Source: Dermacoccus abyssi (lineage in GTDB: Bacteria; Actinomycetota; Actinomycetes; Actinomycetales; Dermatophilaceae). Taken from it: a stretch of 64,000 bases of DNA. This document shows, piece by piece, positions 1 through 8,656 of the stretch (position 1 is the stretch's first letter; every line of letters begins with the position of its first letter). The notes under the pieces were generated by a model. It ran no database searches. It saw only the letters and a program-made list of their open reading frames with translations, and was not told the origin of the DNA. The translations under genes were made by a program, and so were the position numbers. The DNA lies in assembly GCF_003515945.1 (NCBI RefSeq), contig NZ_QWLM01000016.1, positions 1-64,000 of the forward strand. Reading direction: 5' to 3'.

Positions 1-93
1 CTCGCCCTCGGCTTCCGCAACCTCACCCACTACATCGCCCGAGCACTCCTGGAAGCCGGGGGATTCAGACCCCAACTACACCCTCATCTGTGA
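1..93 (+). CDS. ISL3-family transposase, C-terminal fragment
   Basis: Thirty residues and a TGA stop are visible. The piece contains LGFRNLTHYIARALLEAGG and ends in RPQLHPHL, a pattern I recognise as the extreme C-terminus of ISL3-family DDE transposases (the 'GFRN..NYI.R.LL..GG' tail). The catalytic residues lie upstream of the window, so integrity of the enzyme cannot be judged. The stop codon overlaps the terminal inverted repeat, as is common in compact insertion sequences. Confidence 0.75.
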   Translation, partial: LALGFRNLTHYIARALLEAGGFRPQLHPHL

Positions 94-99
94 AGAGCC
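1..99 (+). mobile_element. 3' end of an ISL3-like insertion sequence (partial)
   Basis: The window opens inside an insertion sequence. The transposase tail ends at 93, and the bases TGAAGAGCC at 91-99 read as the inverted terminal repeat end GGCTCTTCA, which is how ISL3-family elements begin and end. The element therefore stops at about 99, immediately in front of the sugar-transferase reading frame at 103. The left end and the target duplication (8 bp in this family) are outside the window. The assignment rests on the transposase C-terminus plus the repeat end and is an inference from family knowledge. Confidence 0.75.
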
Positions 100-102
100 C
101 CG

Positions 103-1356
103 TTGGCCGTACTGGGTCTCGCAATCGGGATGGTCACCACCTACCGCTGGGCCGGGTTGTACCGACGCCGATTCAGTCAATCGGTGCTCGACGAACTGCC
201 GTATCTCGTGCTCGGAATCCTCGTCGGTTTCGGCGTCGGTGCCCTCGCGCTTCTCGTCGACGACGCCCCGACGTGCGGCGAGTTGTTCGCGGGGTTCGTG
301 CTGACCGTGACCGTCGTCATCGCCGGACGCACGCTCGTGTACCGCCTACGTCGCCGCCGCGCGCCCCGTCACGCCCAACGTGGCGGCACCCGGGTCCTCA
401 TCGTCGGTACGGGCGCCGGAGCCCGCGAGTTGGCCCGCCGCATCACCACAAGCGGTCAAGGCGCGGCGCTCGTGGGATTCCTCGGCGCCGAGCCGGACGA
501 CGGTGCGCTCGTCGAGCAGACGATCACCGCTCCCGTCATCGGCGACTACGCCGACTTCGGCGAGGTCGTCGAGACGTTCGGCGTCAACATCGTCGTCTGC
601 GCCTTTCCCGAACTCCAGGAGTGGCAGCTCGCACACCTGCTGCGCCGCGATGCGCCGCCCGACGTCGAGGTGTACACCGTGCCGAACGGGTACAGCATGC
701 GTCGCTGGGGCGGGCCGTGGGCCGATCACATCCGCGGTATCCCCATCATCCCCGTCGCCCCGGCCCAGATGCGGTGGGTGGACGTCGTCAGCAAGCGGGT
801 TCTTGACATTGTTCTGGCGCTCGTCGCGCTCGTCCTTCTCTCGCCGGTACTGCTGGCCGTGGCGCTCGCGGTGCGCATCGAGCTCGGACGCGGCGTCATC
901 TTCCGCCAGGAGCGCATCGGCAAGGGCGGAGAAACGTTCACCATGCTCAAGTTCCGGTCCATGCACCCGGCGCGCGAGGGGGACTCGCAGACCCGCTGGA
1001 GCATCGCAGGCGATCAACGCATCGGTGCCGTCGGCCGTTTCATCCGCGCCACGTCGCTCGATGAACTGCCGCAACTGTTCAACATTCTGCGCGGCGACAT
1101 GAGCTTCGTCGGCCCGCGTCCCGAGCGCCCCTACTTCGTGGAGCGCTACTCGCAGATCTACCCCGACTACGAGGACAGGCACCGCGCGCCGGCCGGGCTC
1201 ACCGGCTACGCGGCGGTGCAGGGCCTGCGCGGCGACAGCGACATCGCCGAGCGGGCGCACTTCGACAACCTCTACATCGACAACTGGTCGATGTGGCAGG
1301 ACCTCAAGATCATCGTGAGGACGGTGGGCAGTGTTTTCGGACGCCACGGCAGTTGA
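103..1356 (+). CDS. polyprenyl glycosylphosphotransferase (WcaJ/WbaP-like), N-terminus cut by the IS
   Basis: Initiating enzyme of a surface polysaccharide: it moves a sugar-1-phosphate from a nucleotide sugar onto undecaprenyl phosphate at the inner face of the membrane. Hydrophobic segments at about residues 31-58 and 66-82 are followed by a nucleotide-fold region (VLIVGTGAGARELARR, near 97). The catalytic bacterial sugar-transferase domain runs from about 229 to the end, with KRVLDIVLALVALVLLSP, FRQERIGKG, KFRSMH, RATSLDELPQLFNIL and SFVGPRPERP. Family members usually carry about 50 more N-terminal residues with a first membrane helix; here the frame begins with a TTG only four bases after the IS end. 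The insertion thus seems to have removed the original start. The catalytic half is intact, so partial function is possible. First gene of the operon. Confidence 0.85.
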   Translation: MAVLGLAIGMVTTYRWAGLYRRRFSQSVLDELPYLVLGILVGFGVGALALLVDDAPTCGELFAGFVLTVTVVIAGRTLVYRLRRRRAPRHAQRGGTRVLIVGTGAGARELARRITTSGQGAALVGFLGAEPDDGALVEQTITAPVIGDYADFGEVVETFGVNIVVCAFPELQEWQLAHLLRRDAPPDVEVYTVPNGYSMRRWGGPWADHIRGIPIIPVAPAQMRWVDVVSKRVLDIVLALVALVLLSPVLLAVALAVRIELGRGVIFRQERIGKGGETFTMLKFRSMHPAREGDSQTRWSIAGDQRIGAVGRFIRATSLDELPQLFNILRGDMSFVGPRPERPYFVERYSQIYPDYEDRHRAPAGLTGYAAVQGLRGDSDIAERAHFDNLYIDNWSMWQDLKIIVRTVGSVFGRHGS

Positions 1357-3457
1357 CGACGACGCGCGTTTCCCACGCCCCCTGCGGGTCGGCATCGTGT
1401 TGCCGACGCGCACCCGCGGCGGCGCCGAGGTGTGGCAGGAGCGGCTCGTCCGGGAAGAGGCGACGGCGGATGTCACGGTTCTCGCACCGCATGGCAGCGA
1501 CGCCCTGCGCCGCTGGCAGGAACGGTCGGCGCGCACGCTCGACCTTCGCTCGGGGCGCCGCTTCCGCGGTGCTGCGGCGAGCGTCGTCGACCTGCGTGAA
1601 TACCTGCGCACCTCCCGTCCCGACGTCGTCGTCGCGCACGGCGTGAAGGCCGCGCTGCTCACCCTGACCGCGGCCGCCGGCGCCGGAGCGCGCGTCGCCT
1701 GGGTGCGCCACGACGACAGTTTCCCGCGCCTCTCGCGCATCGTGAACACGCTGGCGGACGCTCGGCTGCTGGGCTCCGAGGGGGCCCGGCTCGCAGGTGA
1801 CATCCGTGCGGTTGCCATCCAGGGGCCGCTTCCCGGTGCGCCACTGACGCGGGCGGCCGCGCGGCGGACCCTCGGGTTCGACGAGGGCTCCAGCGGCATC
1901 AGGCGTGCCGTCATGGCCACGCGACTCGCGCCCTACAAGGGGGTCGATGTCGCCATCCGTGCCCTCGCGTGCCTACCGACGTGGAAGCTGCACGTCTTCG
2001 GCGTCATCGATCACGCCTACCCGCAGGAGGCCGAGCGACTCACCGCACTCGCGGAACAACTCGGCGTGGGGGAACGGTTCGTGCTTCACCCTGCCCGTGA
2101 CGACGCCTGGTCCCTCCTCGGTGCCTTCGATGCTGCGCTGATGCTCACGCGCACCGACGCGGGAGCCCACCTCAGCCGCGAGGCGTTCGGGTTGACGGCG
2201 TACGAGGCGGTGCGCGCGGGAGTGCCGGTCGTCGCGGCGTCACCTGTCGCCGAACAGCTCGGCGCTGCAGGCATTCTCGTCGGCTCCGAGGACGTCGACG
2301 CCGTCGTCGCCGCTCTGCGTGAGTGCGTGCGACCCGAGCGCCGCCGTGAACTGCTCGCCGCAGGCCCCGGTGTGCTCGCGACCACCGTTCTCGAACCCGA
2401 CGAAGCCGCCGACCGCTTCACCCGCCTCCTCGCGGGGACCGCCCGCCGACCGGGGGCGGGCGTGCGAGGCGCCGAGCCGATGTCGGTCGTCACGACGGTG
2501 CTCGACGAGGCCGAGGCTCTCGCGCGCCTCCTCGACGACGTGGTGCCGCTGCTCGGTCCTGACGACGAACTCGTCGTCGTGGACGGCGGCTCACGCGACG
2601 GCACGTTCGAGGTGGCGCAGGAGGCCGGCCGCCGTGATGCGCGGGTACACGTGTTGCGGGCCGAGGGCGCCGGAATATCCGAGGGCAGGAATGCCGGGAT
2701 CGCCGCCGCCGCCCACGAGCTCATCGCGTGTACCGATGTAGGGTGCACACCGGCCCCGACGTGGCTCGAGGCCTTCCGCAGCGCAGCGAGCGAGCACCCC
2801 GAGGCCTACCTCTTCACGGGTGTCTACACCGCGACGGCGAGGAATGCCGTCGATGACGCGTTCGCCGCCTGCGGCTACCCGGACGTCGCTGAACTGCACC
2901 ACCCGAGCGCCGGTCAGCGCCTCTACGCGCGAGCGTTCGGCCGAGCGTTCCGCCCCGAGATGCCCACGGGGCGTTCCGTCGCCTTCAGGCGAGCCGCCTG
3001 GGCCGAGGTTGGCGGTTTCCCCGAGAACCTCCCGACGGGTGAGGACGTCACGTTCGGCATGCGGATCGCGGCCCGCCACCCGGCGCTGCTCGTCGCCGAT
3101 GCCGCCGTTGAATGGGAGCAACGACCGAGCGTGCGCTCCACCCTGCGCATGTACTACCGGTACGGGCAGGGCTCGGCCGACTCGGGCAACACCCGGCTCG
3201 TCGTGCGTGACGGCCTGCGTCTGCTCGCCTACGGGGGTGGCGCCGTTCTCGCGACCAGAGGGCCCCTTGCCCGAACGGCACTCGCCGTCGGTGCGGTGGG
3301 CTATCTCGGCGTGCCGGTGCGGCGCGCGCTGCGGCGTCCGCGCGGCGTTCGCGCCGCAGCGCTCGTGCCCTTCGCGACGGCGGCTCGCGATGTCGCGAAG
3401 GTGGCCGGAGCACTCGAAGGCATGACGCGCCAGGCAAAGCGGGGCGCTCACTCGTGA
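1331..3457 (+). CDS. two-domain glycosyltransferase (GT4-like plus GT2-like)
   Basis: A 708-residue protein made of two glycosyltransferases in one chain. Residues about 19-375 form a GT-B retaining enzyme of the GT4/group 1 type (PLRVGIVLPTRTRGGAEVW near the start; the acceptor/donor loop EAFGLTAYEAVRAGVPVVA). From about 380 a GT-A, family-2 domain begins (SVVTTVLDEAEALARLL, then ELVVVDGGSRDGTFE and TGEDVTFGMRIA), followed by a hydrophobic stretch near the C-terminus. It probably adds two sugars of the repeat unit in succession. The GTG start overlaps the previous gene by 26 bases. A fusion is unusual for such loci, where these activities are generally separate genes; no stop or frameshift is seen at the junction, so it looks genuine. 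Confidence 0.85.
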   Translation: MFSDATAVDDDARFPRPLRVGIVLPTRTRGGAEVWQERLVREEATADVTVLAPHGSDALRRWQERSARTLDLRSGRRFRGAAASVVDLREYLRTSRPDVVVAHGVKAALLTLTAAAGAGARVAWVRHDDSFPRLSRIVNTLADARLLGSEGARLAGDIRAVAIQGPLPGAPLTRAAARRTLGFDEGSSGIRRAVMATRLAPYKGVDVAIRALACLPTWKLHVFGVIDHAYPQEAERLTALAEQLGVGERFVLHPARDDAWSLLGAFDAALMLTRTDAGAHLSREAFGLTAYEAVRAGVPVVAASPVAEQLGAAGILVGSEDVDAVVAALRECVRPERRRELLAAGPGVLATTVLEPDEAADRFTRLLAGTARRPGAGVRGAEPMSVVTTVLDEAEALARLLDDVVPLLGPDDELVVVDGGSRDGTFEVAQEAGRRDARVHVLRAEGAGISEGRNAGIAAAAHELIACTDVGCTPAPTWLEAFRSAASEHPEAYLFTGVYTATARNAVDDAFAACGYPDVAELHHPSAGQRLYARAFGRAFRPEMPTGRSVAFRRAAWAEVGGFPENLPTGEDVTFGMRIAARHPALLVADAAVEWEQRPSVRSTLRMYYRYGQGSADSGNTRLVVRDGLRLLAYGGGAVLATRGPLARTALAVGAVGYLGVPVRRALRRPRGVRAAALVPFATAARDVAKVAGALEGMTRQAKRGAHS

Positions 3458-4899
3458 CTCGTGCACCCGCGACGCGCAGCTCGGCGCGGCGCCTCACCGT
3501 CGGAGCGCTCACCCTGAGCGTCGGCGAAGTCGTCGGCAAGCTCGGCACCCTCGGCATGCTCGGGCTGATGGCCCGGCAGCTGGGCGCGGCCGACTTCGGC
3601 CTCTTCAGCCTCGGCCTGGGCCTCGGACTGTTGCTCGCGTCGGTCGTGACGCTCGGCTTCGACCAGCGCCTCGTGCAACTCGTCGGCGCGGAACCGGAGT
3701 CGCTCGACGCCCGCCTGTCGGCCCTGCTGACACTGCGGATGGCGCTCGCGATCACCGTCGTCACCGTGTCCGCGATCGTCCTCATGACGCTCGACGAACC
3801 GGCCGCCTCCCGCGAGGTCATCGCCGTGCTTGTGGTCGCGGGATGTAGCGACACGCTCGTCGAGGCCTTCCGTACGGCCGCGAACGTGCGTGCCGTCCAG
3901 GTCGTGCCCGCCGCGGTGCTTGTCGTGCAACGGCTGCTGGCGCTGGGCCTCGTCGCCTGGGTCCTGGCCGAGGGACACGGGGTGGTCGCGGTCGCGTGGG
4001 CCTACTGCGCCGCGTCCCTCGGGAGTCTCGTCGTCATGGCGGGGGTGAGCCGTGTCGTGGCCGACGTCCGGCCGCGGGCGGCTCTCGTCACGCGCCACCA
4101 CCTCGGCGACTTCCTCCGCGCCGTGCGGGTCACCGGGATCAATGACCTCGTCTCCATGACGCTCTTCCGCCTCGACGTCGTGTTGCTGGCCGTTCTGGCC
4201 GGTGAGGTCGCCGTCGGCCACTACACCGCGGCCTACCGGCTGCTCGAGACAGTGCTCTTCGTCAGCTGGTCGCTGTGCCGCGTCGTGCAGCCGAGCCTCG
4301 CCGACACCTCGGCCCCGATTGCGTCGCGCGCGGGCATCGTGCGCGCCTGCATCGTGCTGGTCGCAGCGGTCTACGTGCCTTACACCGCGCTCCTCGTGGT
4401 GCGCGGCGAAGACCTCATGCACCTGCTGTTCGGCGCCGAGTTCGCCTCGGCCCACGTGCTGTGGGGTCTGTGCCTCGCGCCCCTCGCATTCGGACTGGCA
4501 CAGGTCGGTGCCACCGCGCTACTCGCCCTGCGTCCCGATCCCGCTGTGCTGTGGGCCAGCACCGCAGCCCTCGCGACCAACGTCGGGCTCAACCTCGCGC
4601 TCATTCCCGCGTTCGGCGCCGTGGCCGCCGCCGTGACGACGAGCCTGTCCTACGTCGTCCAGGCAGGCGTGACGGTGACGGCGCTGCGCCGTGTCATGCC
4701 GGTGCGTAGCGCGACTCGGCCCCTCGCAGTCGTCGCGCTCGCCGCGTTCGTGGCGGCCGCGGTCATGCTCGTCCCCATGGCGCCGCTCGTCGCGATGGCG
4801 TTCGGCGTGGGCGTCTACGTCCTCGTGTGGGGCGTCCTGACGTCGGTGTGGGATCGCCCCACGCTCGGTTTCCTCCGCTCTCTCGCGAGGCCGGCATGA
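3454..4899 (+). CDS. polysaccharide flippase (Wzx/MurJ-like, MATE superfamily)
   Basis: A 481-residue, strongly hydrophobic protein with about 12-14 predicted membrane spans and few charged loops. The beginning (LTLSVGEVVGKLGTLGMLGLMARQ) and the pattern GAADFGLFSLGLGLGLLLA are typical of the polysaccharide-biosynthesis flippase family, which moves the lipid-linked repeat unit to the outer face of the membrane. The start GTG overlaps the upstream stop (GTGA), so translation is coupled. Context between glycosyltransferases and a polymerase supports the role. Substrate unknown. Confidence 0.85.
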   Translation: MTRAPATRSSARRLTVGALTLSVGEVVGKLGTLGMLGLMARQLGAADFGLFSLGLGLGLLLASVVTLGFDQRLVQLVGAEPESLDARLSALLTLRMALAITVVTVSAIVLMTLDEPAASREVIAVLVVAGCSDTLVEAFRTAANVRAVQVVPAAVLVVQRLLALGLVAWVLAEGHGVVAVAWAYCAASLGSLVVMAGVSRVVADVRPRAALVTRHHLGDFLRAVRVTGINDLVSMTLFRLDVVLLAVLAGEVAVGHYTAAYRLLETVLFVSWSLCRVVQPSLADTSAPIASRAGIVRACIVLVAAVYVPYTALLVVRGEDLMHLLFGAEFASAHVLWGLCLAPLAFGLAQVGATALLALRPDPAVLWASTAALATNVGLNLALIPAFGAVAAAVTTSLSYVVQAGVTVTALRRVMPVRSATRPLAVVALAAFVAAAVMLVPMAPLVAMAFGVGVYVLVWGVLTSVWDRPTLGFLRSLARPA

Positions 4900-6161
4900 G
4901 CGCCCAGCTACGAACCCGGCGCGAGGCACGCGAACACTGCACCGCAACCCGCCTGCGCAGCCTGCTTGCCGCGGCCGTCGCGACGACCCTCGCCGTCGCA
5001 CCCTGGTCGGAGCGGGCCGTGGCGCCCCTCATGGCTCTCGTCTGCGTTTTCGCCGGAGTCGTGGTGCTCTTCGAGCGTCACGTGCACGTGCCCGTAGCCC
5101 TGCGCGCGAGCGCACTCGTACCGATCGGCCAGACGCTCACGCTGCCGTACGCCCCCGACCTGCCGTGGTCCTGGCGTCTTGTGGCCATGAGCTGGATGGG
5201 GTGGATCTGCGCCCTCGGTGTCGCCCAACTCGACGCGCGTCGCCGGGCCTGCATGCTCGTCGCTGTGAGCGCGTCCGCCGCCGTCGTGGCACTCGGGTCG
5301 CTCGCAGATCTCGGCGCGCTCTCGAGCCACGAGGGCGGCGGCGTCATCAACGGCCGCCTCCAGGGGCCGCTCGCGCAGCCCAACGAACTCGGTTCGCTCA
5401 TGCAGATGGCCTTGCCGTTCGTCCTCCTCACGACGTTCGCCGCCTGGGCCCCGCGTGACGGCCGCATTCGTGCCCGGACGTGGCGAGTCACGAGCGTCGT
5501 CGGCCTCGCCGGCGTCGTCGCGGCACTCGTCTTCAGCCTCTCTCGCGGTGCTTGGATCGGAACGCTCGTCACGCTCACCCTGGTGGCGCTCGTGCGTCCC
5601 GCCGCCCGCCGCGGACTCATGACGTTCGGGCTCGCGCTCGTTCTCGTGGGGGCGCTCGCAGCCGCAGCGGGGGGATCGTTCGTCAGCGCCGTCAGCGCGC
5701 GGTTCGACTCCCTCACCTCGCCGACGCGCAGTGCGTCGGACGAGCGCCCGGCGATCTGGGCGTATGCCGGCGAGCTCGTTGACGGTCGTCCGTTCACCGG
5801 GGTCGGCGTCGGTGGCCTACCGGAAACCGCCGGCGACGCAACCTTCGGCATGATGAACGTCGCGCCGCTGCACGCGCACAGCATCGTGCTCACAGCGTTG
5901 GCCGAAGGCGGACTTCTCGCACTCGCGACCCTCAGCGTGCTGCTCGTCGTCGGCGTGCGCGTACTCGCGCGCATGAACGCGCGTGGTGCGCCGGTGGTCG
6001 AGGTGGCCGCCGCAGCCGCGCTCGCCGGCGCCTTCGTGCACGGCGTCATCGACTTCCCTTGGCGCGCACCGGCACTCACCGCCACCACCTGGCTTCTTGT
6101 CGGGCTTCTCCCGGTCGGCGTGACGCGCTCGCGCCGTTCCTCGACGAAAGGAAACCCATGA
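4896..6161 (+). CDS. O-antigen ligase/polymerase-like membrane protein (Wzy_C family)
   Basis: A 421-residue protein with about ten membrane spans and a large extracytoplasmic loop. It contains QGPLAQPNELGSLMQMALPF before the loop and FSLSRGAWIG after it, the pattern of the O-antigen ligase/polymerase family, where the 'S.SRG' arginine is conserved. It most likely polymerises or transfers the exported repeat unit on the outer face. I chose the ATG at 4896 because it overlaps the flippase stop (ATGA); an upstream extension would run inside the flippase gene. Ligase and Wzy-type polymerase cannot be told apart from sequence alone. Confidence 0.8.
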   Translation: MSAQLRTRREAREHCTATRLRSLLAAAVATTLAVAPWSERAVAPLMALVCVFAGVVVLFERHVHVPVALRASALVPIGQTLTLPYAPDLPWSWRLVAMSWMGWICALGVAQLDARRRACMLVAVSASAAVVALGSLADLGALSSHEGGGVINGRLQGPLAQPNELGSLMQMALPFVLLTTFAAWAPRDGRIRARTWRVTSVVGLAGVVAALVFSLSRGAWIGTLVTLTLVALVRPAARRGLMTFGLALVLVGALAAAAGGSFVSAVSARFDSLTSPTRSASDERPAIWAYAGELVDGRPFTGVGVGGLPETAGDATFGMMNVAPLHAHSIVLTALAEGGLLALATLSVLLVVGVRVLARMNARGAPVVEVAAAAALAGAFVHGVIDFPWRAPALTATTWLLVGLLPVGVTRSRRSSTKGNP

Positions 6162-6790
6162 CCGACCATCGCGAATCGACGGACCTGCCCGCTGCGGAAA
6201 CCCGCGGCTCAGGTTCGTCACCGACCTCCAGGGACGCTGATGGCGCGTCCCGCACGGGCATCGGACGATGGCGCCTGCCGCTCGCCATCGTCGTCCTCGG
6301 CACTCTGGTCGTCGCTCTGACGGCGCTGCTCCTACCGGGTCGCTACGACGCGACATCCGTCGTCGGGCTGCGCGCCGCATCCGAGAGCGGGAAGCAGGCC
6401 GACATCGCGGCCAGCGCCGACAGCCTCAAGCAGGTTGCCCAGCAAGAAGCGGTGGCGAGCGGTGCGCCCGGACACGTCGAGAGCGTCGGTCGCTCCATCC
6501 CCGTGTCGCGTGACGCGAAAGCCACGGCCAACCTCGACCCCGACTCGACGACCATCCGCATCATCGCGCAGGGCGTGAGCGCACGTGAGTCCTCGGCTCT
6601 GGCCAACGCGCTCGCCGATGACGCTGTCAAGCGCGTCGGACGTGACGGCACGGCCCGCGCGGTCGTTCTCGAACGGGCCGAGCCGACCTATGCCGAGAAG
6701 AAGCCGAACCGGCTGCTCGTGGCCGGGGCGGGGGAGGCGGCCGTCCTTGCTGCGGCAGCGCTTGCCGGCGCAGCGCGGGGGCGGCGATGA
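6158..6790 (+). CDS. Wzz-like chain-length / polysaccharide co-polymerase protein
   Basis: A 210-residue protein with the layout of capsule chain-length determinants without a kinase domain. It has a polar N-terminus, a membrane helix at about residues 43-64 (LPLAIVVLGTLVVALTALLL), an external domain of about 115 residues, and a second helix near the end. The sequence YDATSVVGLRA after the first helix fits the Wzz pattern. No Walker motifs or C-terminal tyrosine cluster are present, so any BY-kinase partner must be elsewhere. The ATG start overlaps the preceding stop. The assignment rests mainly on topology and operon position. Confidence 0.65.
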   Translation: MTDHRESTDLPAAETRGSGSSPTSRDADGASRTGIGRWRLPLAIVVLGTLVVALTALLLPGRYDATSVVGLRAASESGKQADIAASADSLKQVAQQEAVASGAPGHVESVGRSIPVSRDAKATANLDPDSTTIRIIAQGVSARESSALANALADDAVKRVGRDGTARAVVLERAEPTYAEKKPNRLLVAGAGEAAVLAAAALAGAARGRR

Positions 6791-7566
6791 AGGGCCCCAC
6801 GCCGATCGTCCTCATGTACCACGGCGTGGCCCAGGTGCCGCGCTCGCTGGACCCGGCGAACATCTTCGTGACGAAGGAAGCGATCTCCCACCAGATCGCA
6901 CGCCTCACCGAGCGTCACGGGTTCCGTCCGCTGACCGAGGCGCAATACCTCGACGCGCTGGCCGGTGAGCGCCGCGTGCCCTCGAACAGCTGCCTCATCA
7001 CGTTCGACGACGGCTACGCCTCCGTGCTCGACGAGGCGGCGCCGTTGCTTGCCGCCGCGCGTGTCCCGGCCATCTGTTACGTCTCACCCGGGTTGCTCGG
7101 CGCGCAGCCCGACCGCAGTGAACCGGCCGCCTCGGCCCGCCTCGATCGCGACGGCGTGCAAGCACTGCGCGAGTACGGAGTCGAGATCGGTTGCCACAGC
7201 GACCTGCACGCGTCCATGCGCGGGATGAGCGCCGAGCGGCTCAGTGCTGCGACGAGCGTCGCGCGTGAGGAGATGAAGGCGCTGTTCGGCCACACCCCGC
7301 GCACGTTCGCCTACCCCTACGGCGATCACGACGCGGCGGCGCGAGCTGCTGTGCGCGAAGCCGGCTTCGAGTGCGCCTTCGCGACCTACGAGGGATACGG
7401 ACGTTTCGCCCTGCCACGGGTCGACATCAACGCCACCGACACCCCGTTCACCTTCGACCTCAAGCTGCGGCGGCTGTACCCGTTCGTCCGTCGTTCGCTG
7501 GGGCGCGTTCCCGTGGTGCGACGAGCGACGCACCACGTCGTCGGCTACGCCCCGAGGCAGCCGTGA
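6787..7566 (+). CDS. polysaccharide deacetylase (carbohydrate esterase 4)
   Basis: A 259-residue NodB-homology protein. Motif 1 FDDGYASVLDEA (residues about 72-76 for FDDGY) carries the catalytic base and the metal aspartate. Motif 2 HSDLH (about 137-141) supplies the two metal-binding histidines. TFAYPYGDHD (near 172) is the third motif. It probably removes acetyl groups from N-acetylhexosamine units of the polysaccharide made by this operon. No signal peptide is visible, so it may act in the cytoplasm on the lipid-linked precursor, or be exported another way. The start overlaps the preceding stop (ATGA). Confidence 0.85.
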   Translation: MKGPTPIVLMYHGVAQVPRSLDPANIFVTKEAISHQIARLTERHGFRPLTEAQYLDALAGERRVPSNSCLITFDDGYASVLDEAAPLLAAARVPAICYVSPGLLGAQPDRSEPAASARLDRDGVQALREYGVEIGCHSDLHASMRGMSAERLSAATSVAREEMKALFGHTPRTFAYPYGDHDAAARAAVREAGFECAFATYEGYGRFALPRVDINATDTPFTFDLKLRRLYPFVRRSLGRVPVVRRATHHVVGYAPRQP

Positions 7567-8594
7567 CCCGGATCCTTCACGTCACCGAATGCTTCACCAC
7601 CGGAGTTTCGCGCGCCATCCGCACGATCGCGCAACTCGCGCCGGAGCACGAACACCACCTGCTGTACACCGGCCTCGACGAGCCGGGCGAGTCCACGTTC
7701 GCCTCCTGCCGCGAGCTGCCGGACGGAACCTCGGCGCGCATTCGGGCGGTGCGTGAGGTCGCCGGCGCGCTCGGTGCCGATGTTGTTCACGCACATTCGA
7801 GTTGGGCCGGCGTCTACGCGCGGGCGCTGCCGTTGTCGGCCCGCGTCGTCTACCAGCCGCACGGGTACAAGCTCTCCGACACGAGTGCGTCACGGCCGGC
7901 GCGTTTCGCTGTGGCAGCCGCCGAGAGCCTGCTGGGGCTGAGGAGCGATGCCGTCGTCGTTCTCTCACCGCAGGAGGCACGGCTCGCCCGACGGCTGACA
8001 CCGAGGGCGCAGGTCGTCGTCGTGCCGAACGTGCCGACGCTGCCGGTTCGTGAGGGATCACCGGAGAGCTCGGAGGCCCCGCGGGGCGGTGGCGAGATGG
8101 CCCATCCGACGATTGTCATGAGTGGCCGGGTCAGCCGGCAGAAGGATCCGGAGTGGTTCGTCGCCGCCGTCGAGCTCGTGCGTCGAGAGCGTCCGGACGT
8201 GCGGGCGGTGTGGCTCGGCAGCGACGACGACAAGGGCTTGACCGAGCGCCTCATGGCCGCCGACGTGACGGTGACCGGTTGGGTCGACGCCGACGAGGTG
8301 CGGCGCTTGGTGGGTGCGGCGGGCGTCTATCTCCACACGGCGCGGTACGAGGGGTTCCCGCTCAGCGTTCTCGACGCGCTCGCGCTCGGTACGCCGACGC
8401 TCGTGCGTGACATCCCCGCGTTCGAGGGAACACCGCTGTGGGCCGTCGACTCACCGGCGGTGGCCGCCGATCGTGCCCTGGCCCTGCTCACCTCGCGTGA
8501 ACAGCGGGAGGCCAACCGTCGTGCGGGAGCACAGCTGCTGACCACCATGTCGCCGGACGCCCAACAGGCGGCCCTGGCCCAGCTCTACGGGTGA
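7563..8594 (+). CDS. glycosyltransferase, GT4-like
   Basis: A 343-residue GT-B glycosyltransferase and the last gene of the polysaccharide operon. The start reads VTRILHVTECFTTGVSRAI, the usual nucleotide-sugar-independent opening of GT4 enzymes that process polymer acceptors. DVVHAHSSWAGVYAR and the donor-site loop RYEGFPLSVLDALALGTPTL are also family hallmarks. The GTG at 7563 overlaps the stop of the deacetylase gene (GTGA); longer frames would start inside that gene. Sugar specificity is not predictable. Transcription appears to end in the short gap before the helicase gene, although I see no strong hairpin there. Confidence 0.85.
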   Translation: MTRILHVTECFTTGVSRAIRTIAQLAPEHEHHLLYTGLDEPGESTFASCRELPDGTSARIRAVREVAGALGADVVHAHSSWAGVYARALPLSARVVYQPHGYKLSDTSASRPARFAVAAAESLLGLRSDAVVVLSPQEARLARRLTPRAQVVVVPNVPTLPVREGSPESSEAPRGGGEMAHPTIVMSGRVSRQKDPEWFVAAVELVRRERPDVRAVWLGSDDDKGLTERLMAADVTVTGWVDADEVRRLVGAAGVYLHTARYEGFPLSVLDALALGTPTLVRDIPAFEGTPLWAVDSPAVAADRALALLTSREQREANRRAGAQLLTTMSPDAQQAALAQLYG

Positions 8595-8644
8595 AGTCGC
8601 ACCCCGTCACGGCGAGGCGAGGCGAAACAGACCCTTGGTCTCGA

Positions 8645-8650
8645 TAGCCT
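8645..8650 (+). promoter_or_regulatory. -10 hexamer of a probable leaderless promoter (helicase gene)
   Basis: TAGCCT ends six bases before the GTG at 8657, leaving no room for a ribosome-binding site. Placement matches the other leaderless-type starts in this window. Confidence 0.55.
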
Positions 8651-8656
8651 TCCGGG

